Shown here: piece by piece, positions 1 through 12,702 of the stretch
How the letters are laid out: every line of letters begins with the position of its first letter
How positions within the stretch are numbered: the first letter of the stretch is position 1
The notes under the pieces: generated by a model
What the model saw: the letters and a program-made list of their open reading frames with translations, nothing else
Told to the model about the DNA's origin: nothing
Databases searched by the model: none
NCBI GenBank assembly: GCA_910890315.1
Contig: CAJVGD010000002.1
Location: 1,302,001 to 1,366,000, forward strand
DNA from: Serendipita indica DSM 11827
Lineage: Eukaryota > Basidiomycota > Agaricomycetes > Sebacinales > Serendipitaceae
Direction of reading: 5' to 3'
Length of the DNA: 64,000 nt
Position numbers and translations under genes: made by a program

Positions 1-836
1 AGAAATCTGGTGGTCATAATCGTCAAGCGTGTCAGTGTATGGAAGTGAAAGAATATTTTCTCTCTCATAATATACCATGGGGTCGATCTAACCAGTATCT
101 CCTACTTGCCGTCGCCAGGAAACCTCCGCAGCTACGTCTGGACAACGTCGTAGATGAATCGACCCGCGAAGATGCCGTATAAATGCGCATATCCTGTAAT
201 TTACTTGCAGCTCGACACGCATGATTTCAATTTTGGTTTTCATGGCAGAAGTTTCAGCTTCTGTCTCTCGCTGCCACCGACCGAGTGGCTGAAGGTTCTA
301 ATGATTTTGTAGGGTTCAAAGTCATAACGGAATCATCATTCAATAACGATAGTAGTTTCAAAGGCGTAAAATGATCTCGCTTACGCATTCAACTCGTGGA
401 TTCACATGCAGTTGCTTAGATTAAACAAATGGCGTAGGAAAGGGCATACATTGCATGGGAGGTATGCTGGTACGCACGAGTGGGTGAAGGCTACAAGGGG
501 CGGGTCGTGGACGCGCGAGGGACTACAAGTCAAAGATGTGGTGTCTGCTACATGTACAAGGGTGGAGGTGATCGGTATCGAGAGCGGGGGGAGAGATGGG
601 GCGTTCGTAAAGGTCGTGATATGTCGTGAGGTCGTAAATCGGAAGCGGCGACGGAAGGAGAGAGGAGAGAGGAAAGAGGAGAAGAAGGGCAACGCATCGC
701 ACAAAAGGACAAAATGAACGTGGGTTGTCCAGATCAAGGACGAGTCTATGTCTAGATGGAAAGGGGATCGCGGGGCATGGACGCATGCCTCCAAAATAAC
801 TCTTTACCGACAACAGAGGATGGGAACTGGTACGCT
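1..836. other. Left edge, no gene recognised
   Basis: Both strands carry open stretches of up to about 130 codons between 400 and 810, but they overlap each other, are low in complexity (Ser/Pro-rich on one strand, Arg/Lys/Glu-rich on the other) and resemble no family I know. A purine-rich run lies at about 640-700. The stretch may hold the end of a gene lying left of the window or the 3' region of the gene that ends at 837. Confidence 0.4.
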
Positions 837-1519
837 TTAGTGGGTCGATAGCCGGCGATCCATGGGGCTGTGCATGAGTGCAAAGCTACTGACGCGCGGT
901 GAGCAAGCGTAGTGGGCTGCTGAGGGCGTCATCGGCGACGTTGGGTTCATTGCGATTGACGAACGGACGAGAGCGTTGATGGCCGTATCGTCTGCAAATA
1001 TGCTGATGAGCGATTCATGCCCGCCTCGACCAGGTTCTGCAGCGCGCTTTTCGAGCGTTTGAAGCGCGGTGAGCCAGTGGGAGGGAGGTGAGATGACGTT
1101 GGGCGAAGAGCCAGCAGGGAACGTCGACGGAGACGAAAAGAGCGCGACAAGGTCGTACGCGATAAAGTTGCGGTAGGTATGCGAGATTTGGAACATGCCC
1201 GGGCGTGGCATGGCGCTGTAAACGACAGCGGAGATGTGAATGTCAAACGCAGTGAGCCGTTTGGCACCAGGATTAAGCAGACAATCTGCTGTCAGAACTA
1301 GAGGGACATGTTAGCATTGGTGATAGGTGGTGACAACAAAAGGGAGCCGACGGAGCAGAACAAACGCTCAAGGAAGGAAAAAAACTCACTATAAATGAGC
1401 TCGAGAGAGTCATGAGAGCGGATGAGGCCGTATTTCCCCTGAAGAGCGACTGCGATGGCGGCCATTCGAGCGTTGGCGTAGGCGCACTCTTGATCCTTTT
1501 GATGTGCGATGCGTTGCAT
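837..1519 (-). CDS. Orphan protein of about 196 aa, two exons
   Basis: Function is not recognised. Exon 1 runs 1519-1390 and exon 2 runs 1297-837. The intron begins GTGAG, ends CTAG and has a GCTAAC branch site. Splicing joins phase 1 and gives 197 codons including the stop. The joined protein starts MQRIAHQKDQECAYANARMA. It has a hydrophobic, globular-looking middle (residues about 60-105, containing HISAVVYSAMPRPGMFQIS) and a Ser/Pro-rich tail. The ATG at 1519 was chosen because the sequence upstream is pyrimidine-rich and 5'-UTR-like. No transmembrane helix or signal peptide is evident. The clean intron with a branch site and consistent phase are the main evidence that this is a real gene. 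It could equally be the 3' part of a longer gene with unrecognised upstream exons. Confidence 0.5.
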
Positions 1520-2226
1520 GGTTGTAGGAGATTGATGACAGGACTTTGTGTTCGTAAAAAGGGTGTCGTAAAGGTTTGGGTCGTAAAGCAGAGAGGAGGG
1601 AGGCGGGAGAGGTACAGAGCAGACAGGAGAGCTTGAAGTCTTGAACGATCAGAGCTCAAGCCAGCTTATATGGGCCAGCCCGCCTGTGCAATGAGGCGCC
1701 GGGCCCGATCCCAAATTAGGCAGCCACCTTTTGTTCGTCCGCCTCAATGGGGAGTTTGCACACCACTGCATGGAAAGCATTCACAGAACCACAGAACAAC
1801 ACCAACAAAACAAAAGACGCTTCCACAGCTTCCTGGCCATTCATCTCGCCCTCGCCTTTCCATGCGCCCCTTGATTCGCTACCACTCCTTCGATATCTCA
1901 AACGACCATGTAAAGTCTGCATTGTGACGTGCAAAACAAGGGATTGTCAGTTTCGGCACAATCACTGCGTATCCAGGCGACGCCCTATCCCCCCCAGTAT
2001 GTACCTGTCAAGGCCTTTGGCCATTTAAGGATCAACAAAGTGGATACCCCTCTTTCGCTCGACAAGCGTGGGCTTCTTCCGCTTCTCCACGCAGACAATC
2101 GACCTTCGCGGATTCTCGTCCCGAAACGAGAACAATCCCAATAGAGTTTGCGCTTGTCTCGACCCCTTCACCATCGATCCGCATCAAGCATCAGAAACAT
2201 TGGCCAATCTGCGGCTCTTGTTCTGT
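1520..2226. other. Intergenic between two minus-strand genes
   Basis: This stretch should hold the promoter and 5' UTR of the orphan gene (pyrimidine-rich on the minus strand at 1525-1660) and the 3' UTR of the RhoGDI gene. Short open stretches exist on both strands but show no family resemblance. Confidence 0.4.
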
Positions 2227-3396
2227 TTATACTTGGGAGGTATGGGAAAAGATGAACCGGCAGCGGACTGAAAACAATCCGCGGAATCGACGGTAAAAAA
2301 AAAGGGAACAAAAACTTACCCACATATGGAACCTTTCCATCGTCATCCATAACGCGACTCCTAACGGTGTATTTACCCCGAGCGAGCATCCCAGATGGCG
2401 CTTCTTCTTCAGGGAACGTCTTTGAGTAGGCATTACCATCAGGAGAAGGAGCATATGATCCCAGCATCTGCTCCATCTTATCAACTGGTCCACCGTTGTG
2501 TCAGGTTCGTTCTACTCCCCCTATTATACCACTCACCCACCACTCCTACGCGCTTGACGATGTGGAGATAGCGAAGACCAGAAACGATGCCATGGTTTAC
2601 CCTGAAGTGAATATTGACACTTTTGTGCATGTCAGTGTCAAGGCATAAACCTAAGGTGGGTAGTCGTACCTATAATGAGCACCCTCCTTGATCTTGATGG
2701 GCTGGGGGTTCTGAGGGTCGAGGACGATAGGTTGTGGAAGTGAGGGATCACCCGACGTCAGAGTCAGGTTGATCACTGTAATCTGTCGCTTTGCTGAGAA
2801 TTTGGTCATTCAGAGCGGTTTATTGGTACCTTCGGACCAGTAGGGGCAACCATCGCACTTCCTCCGGGGCCAATGCCAAGAGATGCCTTCCATTTGGCAA
2901 GAGATTCGTCCTCTTTATCAAGATTGGCCAATTCCTCTGCGCGAAGGACAGGGTGTCAGAACGCATTCACGAGGTACAGGTAGCCCAGGCGTGGGGCAAA
3001 TGCATTCTTATACAGATACGTACCAACCGTTTCTGCTCTCCTAGCTTGAAGCCTGAAAACTGATAAGCGCCGAGTATGGTCGAGGAGTGTGCGAGCATAC
3101 CTGGGTGAAAAGTAGGTTGAAGTTCTTGTTCATCATCGTCCTAATATACCAGCAACCATTTCCCGCCACAGTTACGGGCCGTAGCGCGAGCAGGGTCAGG
3201 ATAGCGGCGAGGTACCGCCGGGATCGTGGCCATCGGCGAGTGGCAGATGAATGATTGATAGAGGAACAAAAACCAAGGTCCAAATAAGAGTCAAAGGCGT
3301 GCATGGAGGGCCATAGGAGCAAAGCGTCAACGCAAGTCGAAGACCGAGGCAAAGACGCCGGGGGAACGATCCCAGAAATACACTTACGTGAGGCAT
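2227..3396 (-). CDS. RDI1: Rho GDP-dissociation inhibitor
   Basis: A cytosolic chaperone that extracts prenylated Rho/Rac/Cdc42 GTPases from membranes and blocks GDP release, acting in polarity and actin control. The first exon encodes only MPH (start at 3396) and is followed by a long intron of about 247 nt. The next exons read DEQELQPTFHPGFKLGEQK, the helical arm ELANLDKEDESLAKWKASLG, then the immunoglobulin-like fold with HFRVNHGIVSGLRYLHIVKR, KMEQMLGSYAP and EEAPSGMLARGKYTV. All of these are diagnostic RhoGDI blocks in the right order. About seven exons give roughly 200 residues, the normal size. The last exon is odd: where the family ends with a WxWxxxIxKDW-type strand, this reading gives VVRCRFIFSHTSQV and a stop. 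That boundary is the least certain part of the model. Confidence 0.85.
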
Positions 3397-3763
3397 TTCG
3401 ATAATATAGACAAAGAAAATTCAAGTTTGTGAGAGTGTTGTGTGGTCGAGGATTGAATATACGGTCAAGGCAGACTCTAGCCTCCACTGAGTGTGAGCAA
3501 CGTCGCCCATAGACCACAAGCACCAAGTAGAACCAGTAAATATATGAGAAACTACACATTATACGATTCCACAGAGCCCTTGACATCAATTACCTTGTTA
3601 GCCACTTGACCCAGACCAAAACACCCCGTGGCACGACAAAACACTCATACGCCTCACCTAGGCCCAATTTATTGAATATCTATTCCCAAAAGTTCTCGGA
3701 CTATTATCCTCCCGTCCGAGCACGGTACTTGAAGCTTTTCTTGGATTCAAGACCCCACAAAAA
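3397..3763. promoter_or_regulatory. Divergent promoter region, RDI1 / ENP2
   Basis: These 367 bp separate two head-to-head start codons (RhoGDI on minus, ENP2 on plus). Both promoters and 5' UTRs must lie here. I see no clear TATA box. Confidence 0.5.
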
Positions 3764-6190
3764 ATGAACGTCGGGACCGCAAATCTCGGTGTCAAGGTAT
3801 ACACAGTAAATGGAGCGGCGGCAGGAACTGGTTCTGCATCGTCTTTGCCAGACTGGCTGACGCGAAAACGGGCCGTCAAGAGTGGAAAGAGCAAACGAGC
3901 TATTCGCGAAGAAATCGAAGGCGCGGTCAATCTTATCCAAGATTTCGAGTTTCCAGAAGCCAGTAATAAGATTAGAGTCACACGCAACGGTCACCATGCG
4001 ATTGCGACGGGGGTATACAAGCCGCAAATGCGAGTGTGGGATTTGGACCAATTGACACTCAAGTTTGAACGTCATTCGGATGCCGAAAACGTGGATTTTG
4101 CCGTAAGTTGCTTACCAGTTTACTTGTCGGAGGTACTGAGGATCTGTCAAAGATTTTGTCAGACGACTGGACGAAAACGATTCATCTCCAGGCCGACAGG
4201 TCAATAGAGCTACATGCACAGGGGGGGCTGCACTATCGAACTCGGATACCGCGATTCGGAAGAGCCTTGGCGTACCATTTTGCCTCCTGTGATGCACTTA
4301 TTGGTGGTGCAGGCAACGAAGTATATCGACTCAACCTCGAACAAGGGCGATTCATGATCCCCTTTACACTAGGAGGTGACCCTAATCAAGGAGCGGTCGA
4401 AGGTGTCAATGCCATTGATATCAATCCAGCCCATAACCTCTTCGCATTTGCGACCGAGGGACCTGGTACCGTAGAGTTCTGGGATCCACGTTCAAAGAGC
4501 ACCGTCGGGAATCTACGCCTTCCGAGGTCGCTGATTAACCCGAGCGTCGCGACCACATCAACATTACCCGGCTTGGACGACGCTGGCCAGACATTTGCAG
4601 CCACTGCGCTAGCGTCGAGAATGGATGGCCTCTCCTTGGCTGTGGGTATGTCCACGGGCCATACTCTTCTGTACGACATTCGCTCTCCAAACCCATACGC
4701 GACAAAGGACCAAGGATACGGGTTCCCCATCAAGCGTGTGCAATGGATTGACGGGGCTTCATCACGTATGGCAGGGGACAACTATCTGTACAGTGCAGAT
4801 AAAAAGGTGCTGAAAGTCTGGGACCGCGATTCGCCGCAGACAAACTTTGCTTCGGTGACCACACCGACGGATATAAATGATGTTTGTCACGTTCCAGGGA
4901 GCGGATTGTTCATGCTCGCCAATGAGGGCATTCACATGACCAGTTACTATATACCACAACTGGGGCCTGCTCCGAAGTGGTGCAGCTTCCTAGACAACCT
5001 GACGGAGGAACTAGAGGACCAAACTGTCAGAAACACGTACGAGGACTTTAAGTTTCTCGACAAGAATGAACTCTTCAAGTACGTCCCGCATAGTTTCTGG
5101 TATTTGTTACTGATCGTTGTCCAGTTTGGGATTGGACCATTTGCTGGGTACACCAGCTCTCAAGCCATATATGCACGGATACTTTGTCTCACTCAAGCTC
5201 TATGACGCTGCCAGAGTCATTGCAAATCCCTTTGTCTACGCCGAACATCGAGAGAAGACCATTCGTCGTAAAATGGAGAAGTTGGCGGACAGTCGAATTC
5301 GCACTCGAAAAGACCAACTTCCAAAGATCAACCGTGCTCTCGCAGAGCGCATCTTACAAGCACAGGAGAGGGAGAGCAAAAAGCGGAAGCGAGAGGGAGA
5401 GACAGAGGACGCCGAACCGGCGAAGGCAAAGAAAGAAAAAAGCACTAACCTCCTTCAAGACAGTCGCTTCAAGGCTGTCTTTGAGGATCCAGACTTTGAG
5501 ATCGATGAGACGAGCAGAGAGTTTGCACTTCTTCACCCTTCGCAAGCTGATGCAGCAGCAAAGAGTCGAAAGACTAAGACTGCAGTGGACGAAGAGGAGG
5601 AAGAGAGTGATGGAGGCATCTCCTCAGATGACTTGGGCCTAGATGGCGAGTCTAGCGAATCAAGTGAAGAAGAGGAACAGAGCAGCGATGACGGTATGAT
5701 ATTTCATGCTCTAAAAGTTATGGGTCACTTACAGCTCTTAGGCATGCAAATGACTAGTATTAGGCCTAATCAGCCTTCAAAAGCATTCCATACCGTCAGA
5801 CGACCCAAGGCCCTTCCTAAAATGGTCTCTGCCCGAGCAGAGACATCCAGCGACCAAGTCTCGTCCAAATACAGAGACCCTTCTGCAAACTTTGGGCAGC
5901 GACGACATAAAGCTAATGGAAAATTGGTCGATGCAAGCTCTGCCTCCTCGGATCAAATTACCAAACCCAGTGGAGATGGAGGCATGATGATCTCATTTAT
6001 TCCTGGTAAATCTCAGGATAAGCACAAGGCGAAACCGACTGCAAAGAAGCAGCCAGGGATTGAGTACTTGGGCGCTGGACTGGAGCGCGGTGCGGAGAGG
6101 CCAGATATACCAGAATCAGAGCGCAAAGGGCGAACACAACGAAGAAAAGGGGTACGGAGTGGGAGTAAGAACGCGTTTCGAGGTCTCTGA
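3764..6190 (+). CDS. ENP2: Enp2/NOL10, WD-repeat SSU processome component
   Basis: A nucleolar WD40 protein of the small-subunit processome, needed for 18S rRNA maturation. Exon 1 (3764-4102) starts MNVGTANLGVKVYTVNG and contains the typical RIREEIEG-like block (here KRAIREEIEGAVNLIQDFEF). Exon 2 (4153-5078) carries ILSDDWTKTIHLQADRSIE, HAQGGLHYRTRIPRFGR and the beta-propeller, with the segment DRDSPQTNFASVTTPTDIND. Exon 3 starts at 5125 with the conserved LGLDHLLGTPALKPYMHGYF and continues into the basic, acidic and coiled C-terminal tail (KRKREGETEDAEPAKAKKEK, then a Glu/Ser-rich run). Joins have consistent phase. A possible 48-nt intron at 5694-5741 is a multiple of three, so splicing or retention both keep the frame (760 or 776 aa). 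The size matches Enp2/NOL10. Confidence 0.92.
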
Positions 6191-6304
6191 GTTGTGTATG
6201 TCCCGTCATCTGTCTGCATGTCGTCGAACGTTTGATTGGTTTGTACACTACATGATATTCGAGCATTTCCTCTACCAAACGATGACTTTCAGTCAAGGTA
6301 TTGT

Positions 6305-7351
<1,047 letters not shown>

Positions 7352-7856
7352 GTGAGCGGTAGATATCTTTCGAAATAGCACTCCACAGGTGAAATTGATG
7401 GTTATATATGGGTTCGAGGGTGACTTCATGCAATGACCGCTGCGATGATTCGCACTCGTCTCCTAAGCTGGGCGTGGGCGTCATGGTGGCCCTGTTCGAA
7501 CAGCGCTTTGCTTCTAAATGCGCTTATCCGTCATATATCTTTTAGTTTCATCCTTCCTTCCGTTTGGCATTGATTGAATCAATGGATTGGCTAGCGGTAT
7601 CTGCAAGATGAAAAGGTGTCGACCAATACGTCGATTCTAGAGCAGATGTGGTACGCTGTTTACTCCATATACGTTCCATGGGATGTCCTCCATGACGGCC
7701 TCAGGAGGCATTTGCATCACCCAGCGTGTCAGCAGTCAAAATGCCGCCAAGAATAGCTTGTAAAACAATCTTGGAGGTTATTCTCAGACACCTTCTAGAG
7801 ATCCGCGGACGACGTCGGGGGCAAACAGCACGGCCTAATTTTCGACCCGACGTGCT
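7352..7856. other. Divergent intergenic region, SDR / phosphatase 1
   Basis: About 500 bp between two divergent genes. An open stretch on the plus strand at 7726-7941 overlaps the start of the phosphatase gene in another frame and has no family resemblance. Nothing else is recognisable. Confidence 0.4.
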
Positions 7857-9968
7857 ATGCGTATACAAGCGACTCTTGTCCTCAGCCTCATCAGCCTCTC
7901 CAGCGCCTTCAGTTTCCCATTTCTACGTCGCAAATCAATGACCACGGCCTCTAACATCCCCAAGCTGGATCCAGACGCGTATCCGGAGCAACCAACAGGA
8001 CTTTCATTGGAGCAAGTGCATGTCTACGTTCGCCACGGTACGCCATCCGTCACGGTGGTTACAGCGGCGCAAAAGCTCACTTCTTGCCTGCATTAGGCGA
8101 GAGAACTCCCGTCGGGACGCGCATGAATAACCCTCCAGCTAACATACCAGAGCATTGGCCACTATGCAGAGGCGGGAGAAAGTTTTCAGCTGGTATACTA
8201 CAGGTTACGGAGAACAAGCAGGCCTTGTATTCTCCTGGAACCATCGACATTGAGCGTGTAGTCGAGTTCCGGAATGGGAGCTCAACGTCCGGTATATGGT
8301 GTGTTCTCGAGTTGTTGGAGAGTCCATTATTGATCGTTGAACGATAGCATGCTTGGTGAACTCACGGATGTCGGACGCGGGGTGCGTGTTTTCAGGGTCG
8401 GTAGTCCTTCCTTCCTAACGGAACGCCTAGTCGACCCACGACTTTGGAAAGGCGCTGAGGAAAATATACATAGAACGGTATACTATTTCTTAGCTTCCTT
8501 TCTGGTGTCCGACCCTCTACAGGCTTGGTTTCTTGCCAGATTCGACTCAGGACACCAGTCCTGTATATTACCGGTAAGGTGTTCACCAAAAGCGACAATT
8601 TCCTTACAATGCTTTCAGATCTACAAACGTTCCACGGACTATAGAATCTCTGCAGCAGATAATCAACGGCCTATACCCAAACGGGAAAAATCTTCATCGC
8701 CCTCAATTACTCGTCCGGTACGTTCTTCCATCTTCACACCGTACTCGAGCTCGCTCTCTTCAGCTTGTCATGATGATGTTCGACGCTCAGAGATGCTGCT
8801 GGTCGATTGGCTTGCCTCCGTCTTCTCTATCTGCGCGTTGTATACTTACTGAATTCAATACATTTCTTCTTCTTGACCATTGTAGGAACGCAAAAGACGA
8901 AAACATTATCCCAAATCACTTTAGTTGCAAGCGATTAGAGCGGCTTGCCGTCTCGTTTGCGCAAGGTAGAACGTTATAGATTGGTCAAATAGAACTCGTC
9001 CGACTCATGGATTATAGCTGCAGCAGAGAAGCTCAACCCAACTCTAAAGCCATTGGACAAGCGATTATCAAAATACTTGGACGGCGAGCCCGTGCGTGTT
9101 GATGGCAAGCCCAGAGCATCAGGCATACTAGATACTGTGAGACATATGTACACTCGCCGGACTCCAAGTTGACGACATAATAGATTCGTGCAGCGAAAGC
9201 ACACAATATTAGAGTGCCCCGCGAGTTCAACGACCAGAGTACCATGGATCTAATTGCAAGGATGCTTACTACCCTTTATATCCACAAACTCACATATTCA
9301 TAGGAGTTTGCAGTGGTCACGGAATGGTTCGGAGGCTGTAGGTTCTGCACGTTCGACCTTCATCAGCTCACAAGCCATAGACAAAAATCCAGAATATCGT
9401 AGACTGGCGATGGGTCCATTACTTGACGATTTGCAGCGGAAGATGCAACAAAAAGTCGAGCAGCAGGACCAGGATCCATTGAAACTACTCGTCTACTCCA
9501 CCCATGATACAGCCGTGGCAGGTATCACCAATGCCTTTGATGTATTTGACCATAGGTTCGTCCCGTTCGACTGCTCAAGCGTTCGGTTGATAACGCGAGG
9601 GATACAGATGGCCAGATTTCACCGCTAGTGTAACATTTGAGCTCTTCAAGCAATCCCCGCAACTCGTCAAACAAGCGAAGCTCCTTGACTTCCTACCATC
9701 CACACACAACGAGCCCCAAGCCCCGAGTCCTACACACTGTATGTCCTGTCTAATTCAGGAGAGTTCAATGCTCACATGATCTGCAGTCGTACGAATGCGA
9801 TACCAGAACAAGAGCTTACCACTGCCAGCATGTGCAAAACCGGGTGACCATCTCCCAGGCCATCCTGAGTTTTGCACGCTTCAAGCCTTTCAAAGACACA
9901 TCAAGGAACTCACACCGGAAGATTGGGACACGGAATGCATTCCACCACCTCCAGTTACGCCACTTTGA
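7857..9968 (+). CDS. Histidine acid phosphatase, tandem copy 1
   Basis: A branch-2 histidine phosphatase (acid phosphatase / lysophosphatidic-acid phosphatase type). The catalytic RHGERTP motif is made by splicing HVYVRHG (end of exon 1, near 8037) to ERTPVGTR. The downstream proton-donor HD pair is in LLVYSTHDTA (near 9500). In between are GELTDVGRG, then STHDFGKALRKIYIERLGFL, LQQIINGLYP and AVVTEWFGG. I count about 12 exons, all joining in phase. The C-terminal exon has a Cys-containing block (LPLPACAKPGDHLPGHPEFC). From Met 7857 there is a hydrophobic leader, MRIQATLVLSLISLSSAFSF, that could be a signal peptide; from Met 7938 (MTTASN) it would be missing. One intron (9255-9303) starts with GC instead of GT. 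Substrate is unknown. It is paralogous to the gene at 12703-14741. Confidence 0.85.
9255..9303 (+). other. GC-AG intron in phosphatase copy 1
   Basis: The exon ending MDLI is followed by GCAAGG, and the intron ends ATAG before EFAVVTEWFGG. The paralogous gene has GTGAGA at the same place (14010), so the GC donor is probably derived. Confidence 0.7.
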
Positions 9969-10263
9969 TCCAAGGACAAGGCTTTCTTCGGTTCAATCAA
10001 GGATCTAGCCGAATTAGCATGCTATTTCTATAAAATAGTAATGATTATACATTATCTTGTGACTCTTTAGCCTGTTTGGATCGTGTGAGTGTTTCAAGCG
10101 CTATGGAACGTGTGTGTATAGATTCTCGAATTCTAAAGGGCAGAAATTTCGTCTAGGTACGAAAAAGACACACGTTTATTGCCTGGCTGTTCATCTACCA
10201 CGAGCGCCCTGAGCTCAGCCTATCTTTGACCTCGCAACGTCTTCGTCTGTTCCTGTCAACCTC
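9969..10263. other. Spacer between phosphatase copy 1 and Sec3 relic
   Basis: 295 bp with the 3' UTR of phosphatase copy 1 and the region upstream of the Sec3-like ATG. No coding support. Confidence 0.35.
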
Positions 10264-10800
10264 ATGGCGGACGACGTCCAGCAGCGTATAGTAGCCTCCA
10301 TCTTTTCAAAAATTGGCCCATCTGGTGTTCCGGAAGAGCGATACATCTCCCATGTCAAGATCCTCGAAAACGAGACTTACGGCGACGTCCATATTGGCCG
10401 GAAGATGCGCTATATCTTGATCTAGAGTATGTAATCGCTTTATTCTGTTCCTCTATCTCACAATTCACTTCAAGTGTCCAGCAATGGGTCAGCACAGATC
10501 CGCAGGGCACGTGAGAACTCAAACGGTTCATTCTCGATCGGGAAGACCCGGGAATTGAAGGATTTGATGGCGCTCGAGGTGCACGATGCATGTCTTTGTG
10601 CATGCGTATCTATACACAAAGCGCTGATGTGCCATAGGGCACACCAGGGTTCAATATTACATTTCATCGGAAGTACAGTTGGCAGACGAAGAATTGGGAG
10701 CACCAACTAGCATTCCTCATCGCGACTGTCAGACTTTATAGGTGCGTTATGGGTGGATATACACCTCATTTGATTGGATGGCAGTTTCCGGACAATCCAA
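10264..10800 (+). pseudogene. Relic of exocyst Sec3 N-terminal PH domain
   Basis: Reads as the N-terminal PIP2-binding PH-like domain of exocyst subunit Sec3, followed by nothing. Exon 1 starts MADDVQQRIVASIFSKIGPS and reaches GRKMRYILI, where an in-frame TAG (at 10422) interrupts the frame just before a good GTATGT donor. Exon 2 reads SSNGSAQIRRARENSNGSFS then IGKTRELKDLMALE. The third piece reads GFNITFHRKYSWQTKNWEHQ, LAFLIATVRLYR and HLIGWQFPDNPT. The remaining Sec3 (coiled coil and helical rods, well over 1,000 residues) is absent in the next 1.9 kb. The family match is recognised from memory and the nonsense codon is seen directly. It could still be expressed as a short 50-residue protein, but a truncated, broken copy is the simpler reading. 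Confidence 0.75.
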
Positions 10801-12702
10801 CGAGTAAGTTCGTTTCCTTGATTATTCGCTGGCGACGCTCCCCGCGGTCCAACGACAGCCAAGTCATGGATCGTTTATGCTGGGTTACCTTTCTCTCTCG
10901 TATATAGTGACTACTGATTTACTTTCACTACAAGCTCAAGCATCCTAGGCACATACACTTGTGGTTCAATAAGCCAATATCCATAATGGTCGACGTTCGG
11001 ATGCTTGAAAACTATCTTGTAAGTCAAAGTAATTTCCTTGCTGGAGCTCCGATATTAGCGAGTGGCAATCAAAGTGGAACCTTTAGCCCGAATCGCCCAG
11101 CCTTCTGTTGACAGAGACTACTAAGCATGCAGATGATGCTGCGCATGGTATCGTCTTGGCGAAACAGAGACAAAAGGTTAGACAACGTCGTTGACACGGC
11201 TTATAGCTACAGCTGGAAGGCCGGACATGATCCAAACAATAAATAGAAGTGTCCCGCTCTTTGCTTAATAAGCTCACTGCTTTGGTGCTTTTCAAGCCAG
11301 TAGCACCAACTTCGAGGAAATGTGCTCCTAGCCGAAGATCAGACCAGAAGCAATGTCTCAAGGGTCATGAGGATGGGAGGACCTGAGATAGATAGGTGCC
11401 GGTGCAAGGAGAGTCGGGTAAGTGCAACGCCGGAAATCGGAGAGCGAAACCAGATAGAGAAATCGTTTGAGTGTATAATCTCGAACTTTACCATTGAATG
11501 ATCTGATTTGGCTGCTTGTTAACAATGCAGCCGGACATGTGTCTCTGGTATGGTTCCAAATAACTCGCTCGGCACTCTTTGCCTCGGTTTCGAGTAAAGG
11601 AAGGGGACCTTGCGTTTAGATTACCCAGTTTTGGCTCTTAGGTTCGCTTCCTCCGTCACGCAAGTTCGGCCCTTGTTAAGTGTCAACTTCCATATACTAC
11701 GCAAAGTTGGAGTGAAGTGGTTTCTTAAACCAAAATTTACATTTTTAGCAACTTTAGGTCGCCCGGAAAGCAGAGTGCTGCCGATCCTCGTTCGCCTTTA
11801 AATCCCGCTGAATGGTGGTGCAGGCCATCCATATTTATATCGTTGTGGGTGAGGGTACTCGAATTCGAGTGAGATTATCATCGTACAACTATACGGCGGC
11901 ATAGTGACATGCGCGCGTATGGTGCGCCGCTTACCATCCACACCCAGAGACCAGACAAGGTGGATGGCGCGAGGACAGCACAAACCAACCTTGGTTTCCA
12001 AGCCTGCACAGCCTTTTTATTCATCGAGTGATCACTCGGCTGTCATATTTTGGCAACTGATTGACTACGTTAGGGTATCCCACATGTATGAGCAAATCCG
12101 GGATGCTTGGTGTACTTAAATGGCCAAAAGGTACATATAAAGTCGATTATATGCAATGGAGAAAGAAAACGGAAAGTATGGAGGTGCAACGTACGTATCA
12201 GGTTACGAGACAGTGGTAATGAAAGGATAATGCACCTTGCGCACATCAATTGCTTGTAGAACAAACTGAGAAATAATAGTCGTTGCGAGGAATCAATACA
12301 TTCACCTGACATACATGCCACGAAGGGGCGAAAAGGGCAGTATACCATCAGGCCACACGCGCGCGGTCCAGCAACGTACGCAGCGGCAACTCACCGTTTA
12401 CTTTATGCACGGAGATGACGGATTTGGTGTCACGTTTATCTGCTGTGCTATACTTGAGACTTGGGCGTGGTTGTAGAGGGGGTTCAGCCTTGGTGGCTGT
12501 TCGAGCTAACCAGCGGAAGGGGGATGACCAGCCTTAAAACAGGAATTTCATAGCCATATACGTCATTATACTCGTTTTTACATCGTGAAATAGCACATAT
12601 AAGGCGTATGCGTGAGGTAACTCGTGCAGCATAAAACGAGCTTGGCCTTCCAGCTTGCTACCCTTTTCAACACATATACACCGACCCCAGTATCGTAAAA
12701 CA
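10801..12702. other. Gene-poor 1.9 kb between the phosphatase copies
   Basis: No convincing gene on either strand. Scattered open stretches of 60-90 codons lack family resemblance and splice support. No terminal repeats or transposase-like sequence are visible. The part after 10801 may be decayed Sec3 sequence, but I cannot align it. A TATA-like CATATAAGG occurs at about 12597-12605, some 100 bp before the start of phosphatase copy 2. Confidence 0.5.

Noticed and set aside
3041-3589. Minus-strand frame of 182 codons over the RhoGDI 5' end
   Set aside because: It runs through RhoGDI introns and exons in the wrong frame and has no family resemblance.
10801-12702. Transposable element between the phosphatase copies
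   Set aside because: I found no terminal repeats, target-site duplication or transposase/reverse-transcriptase-like frame.
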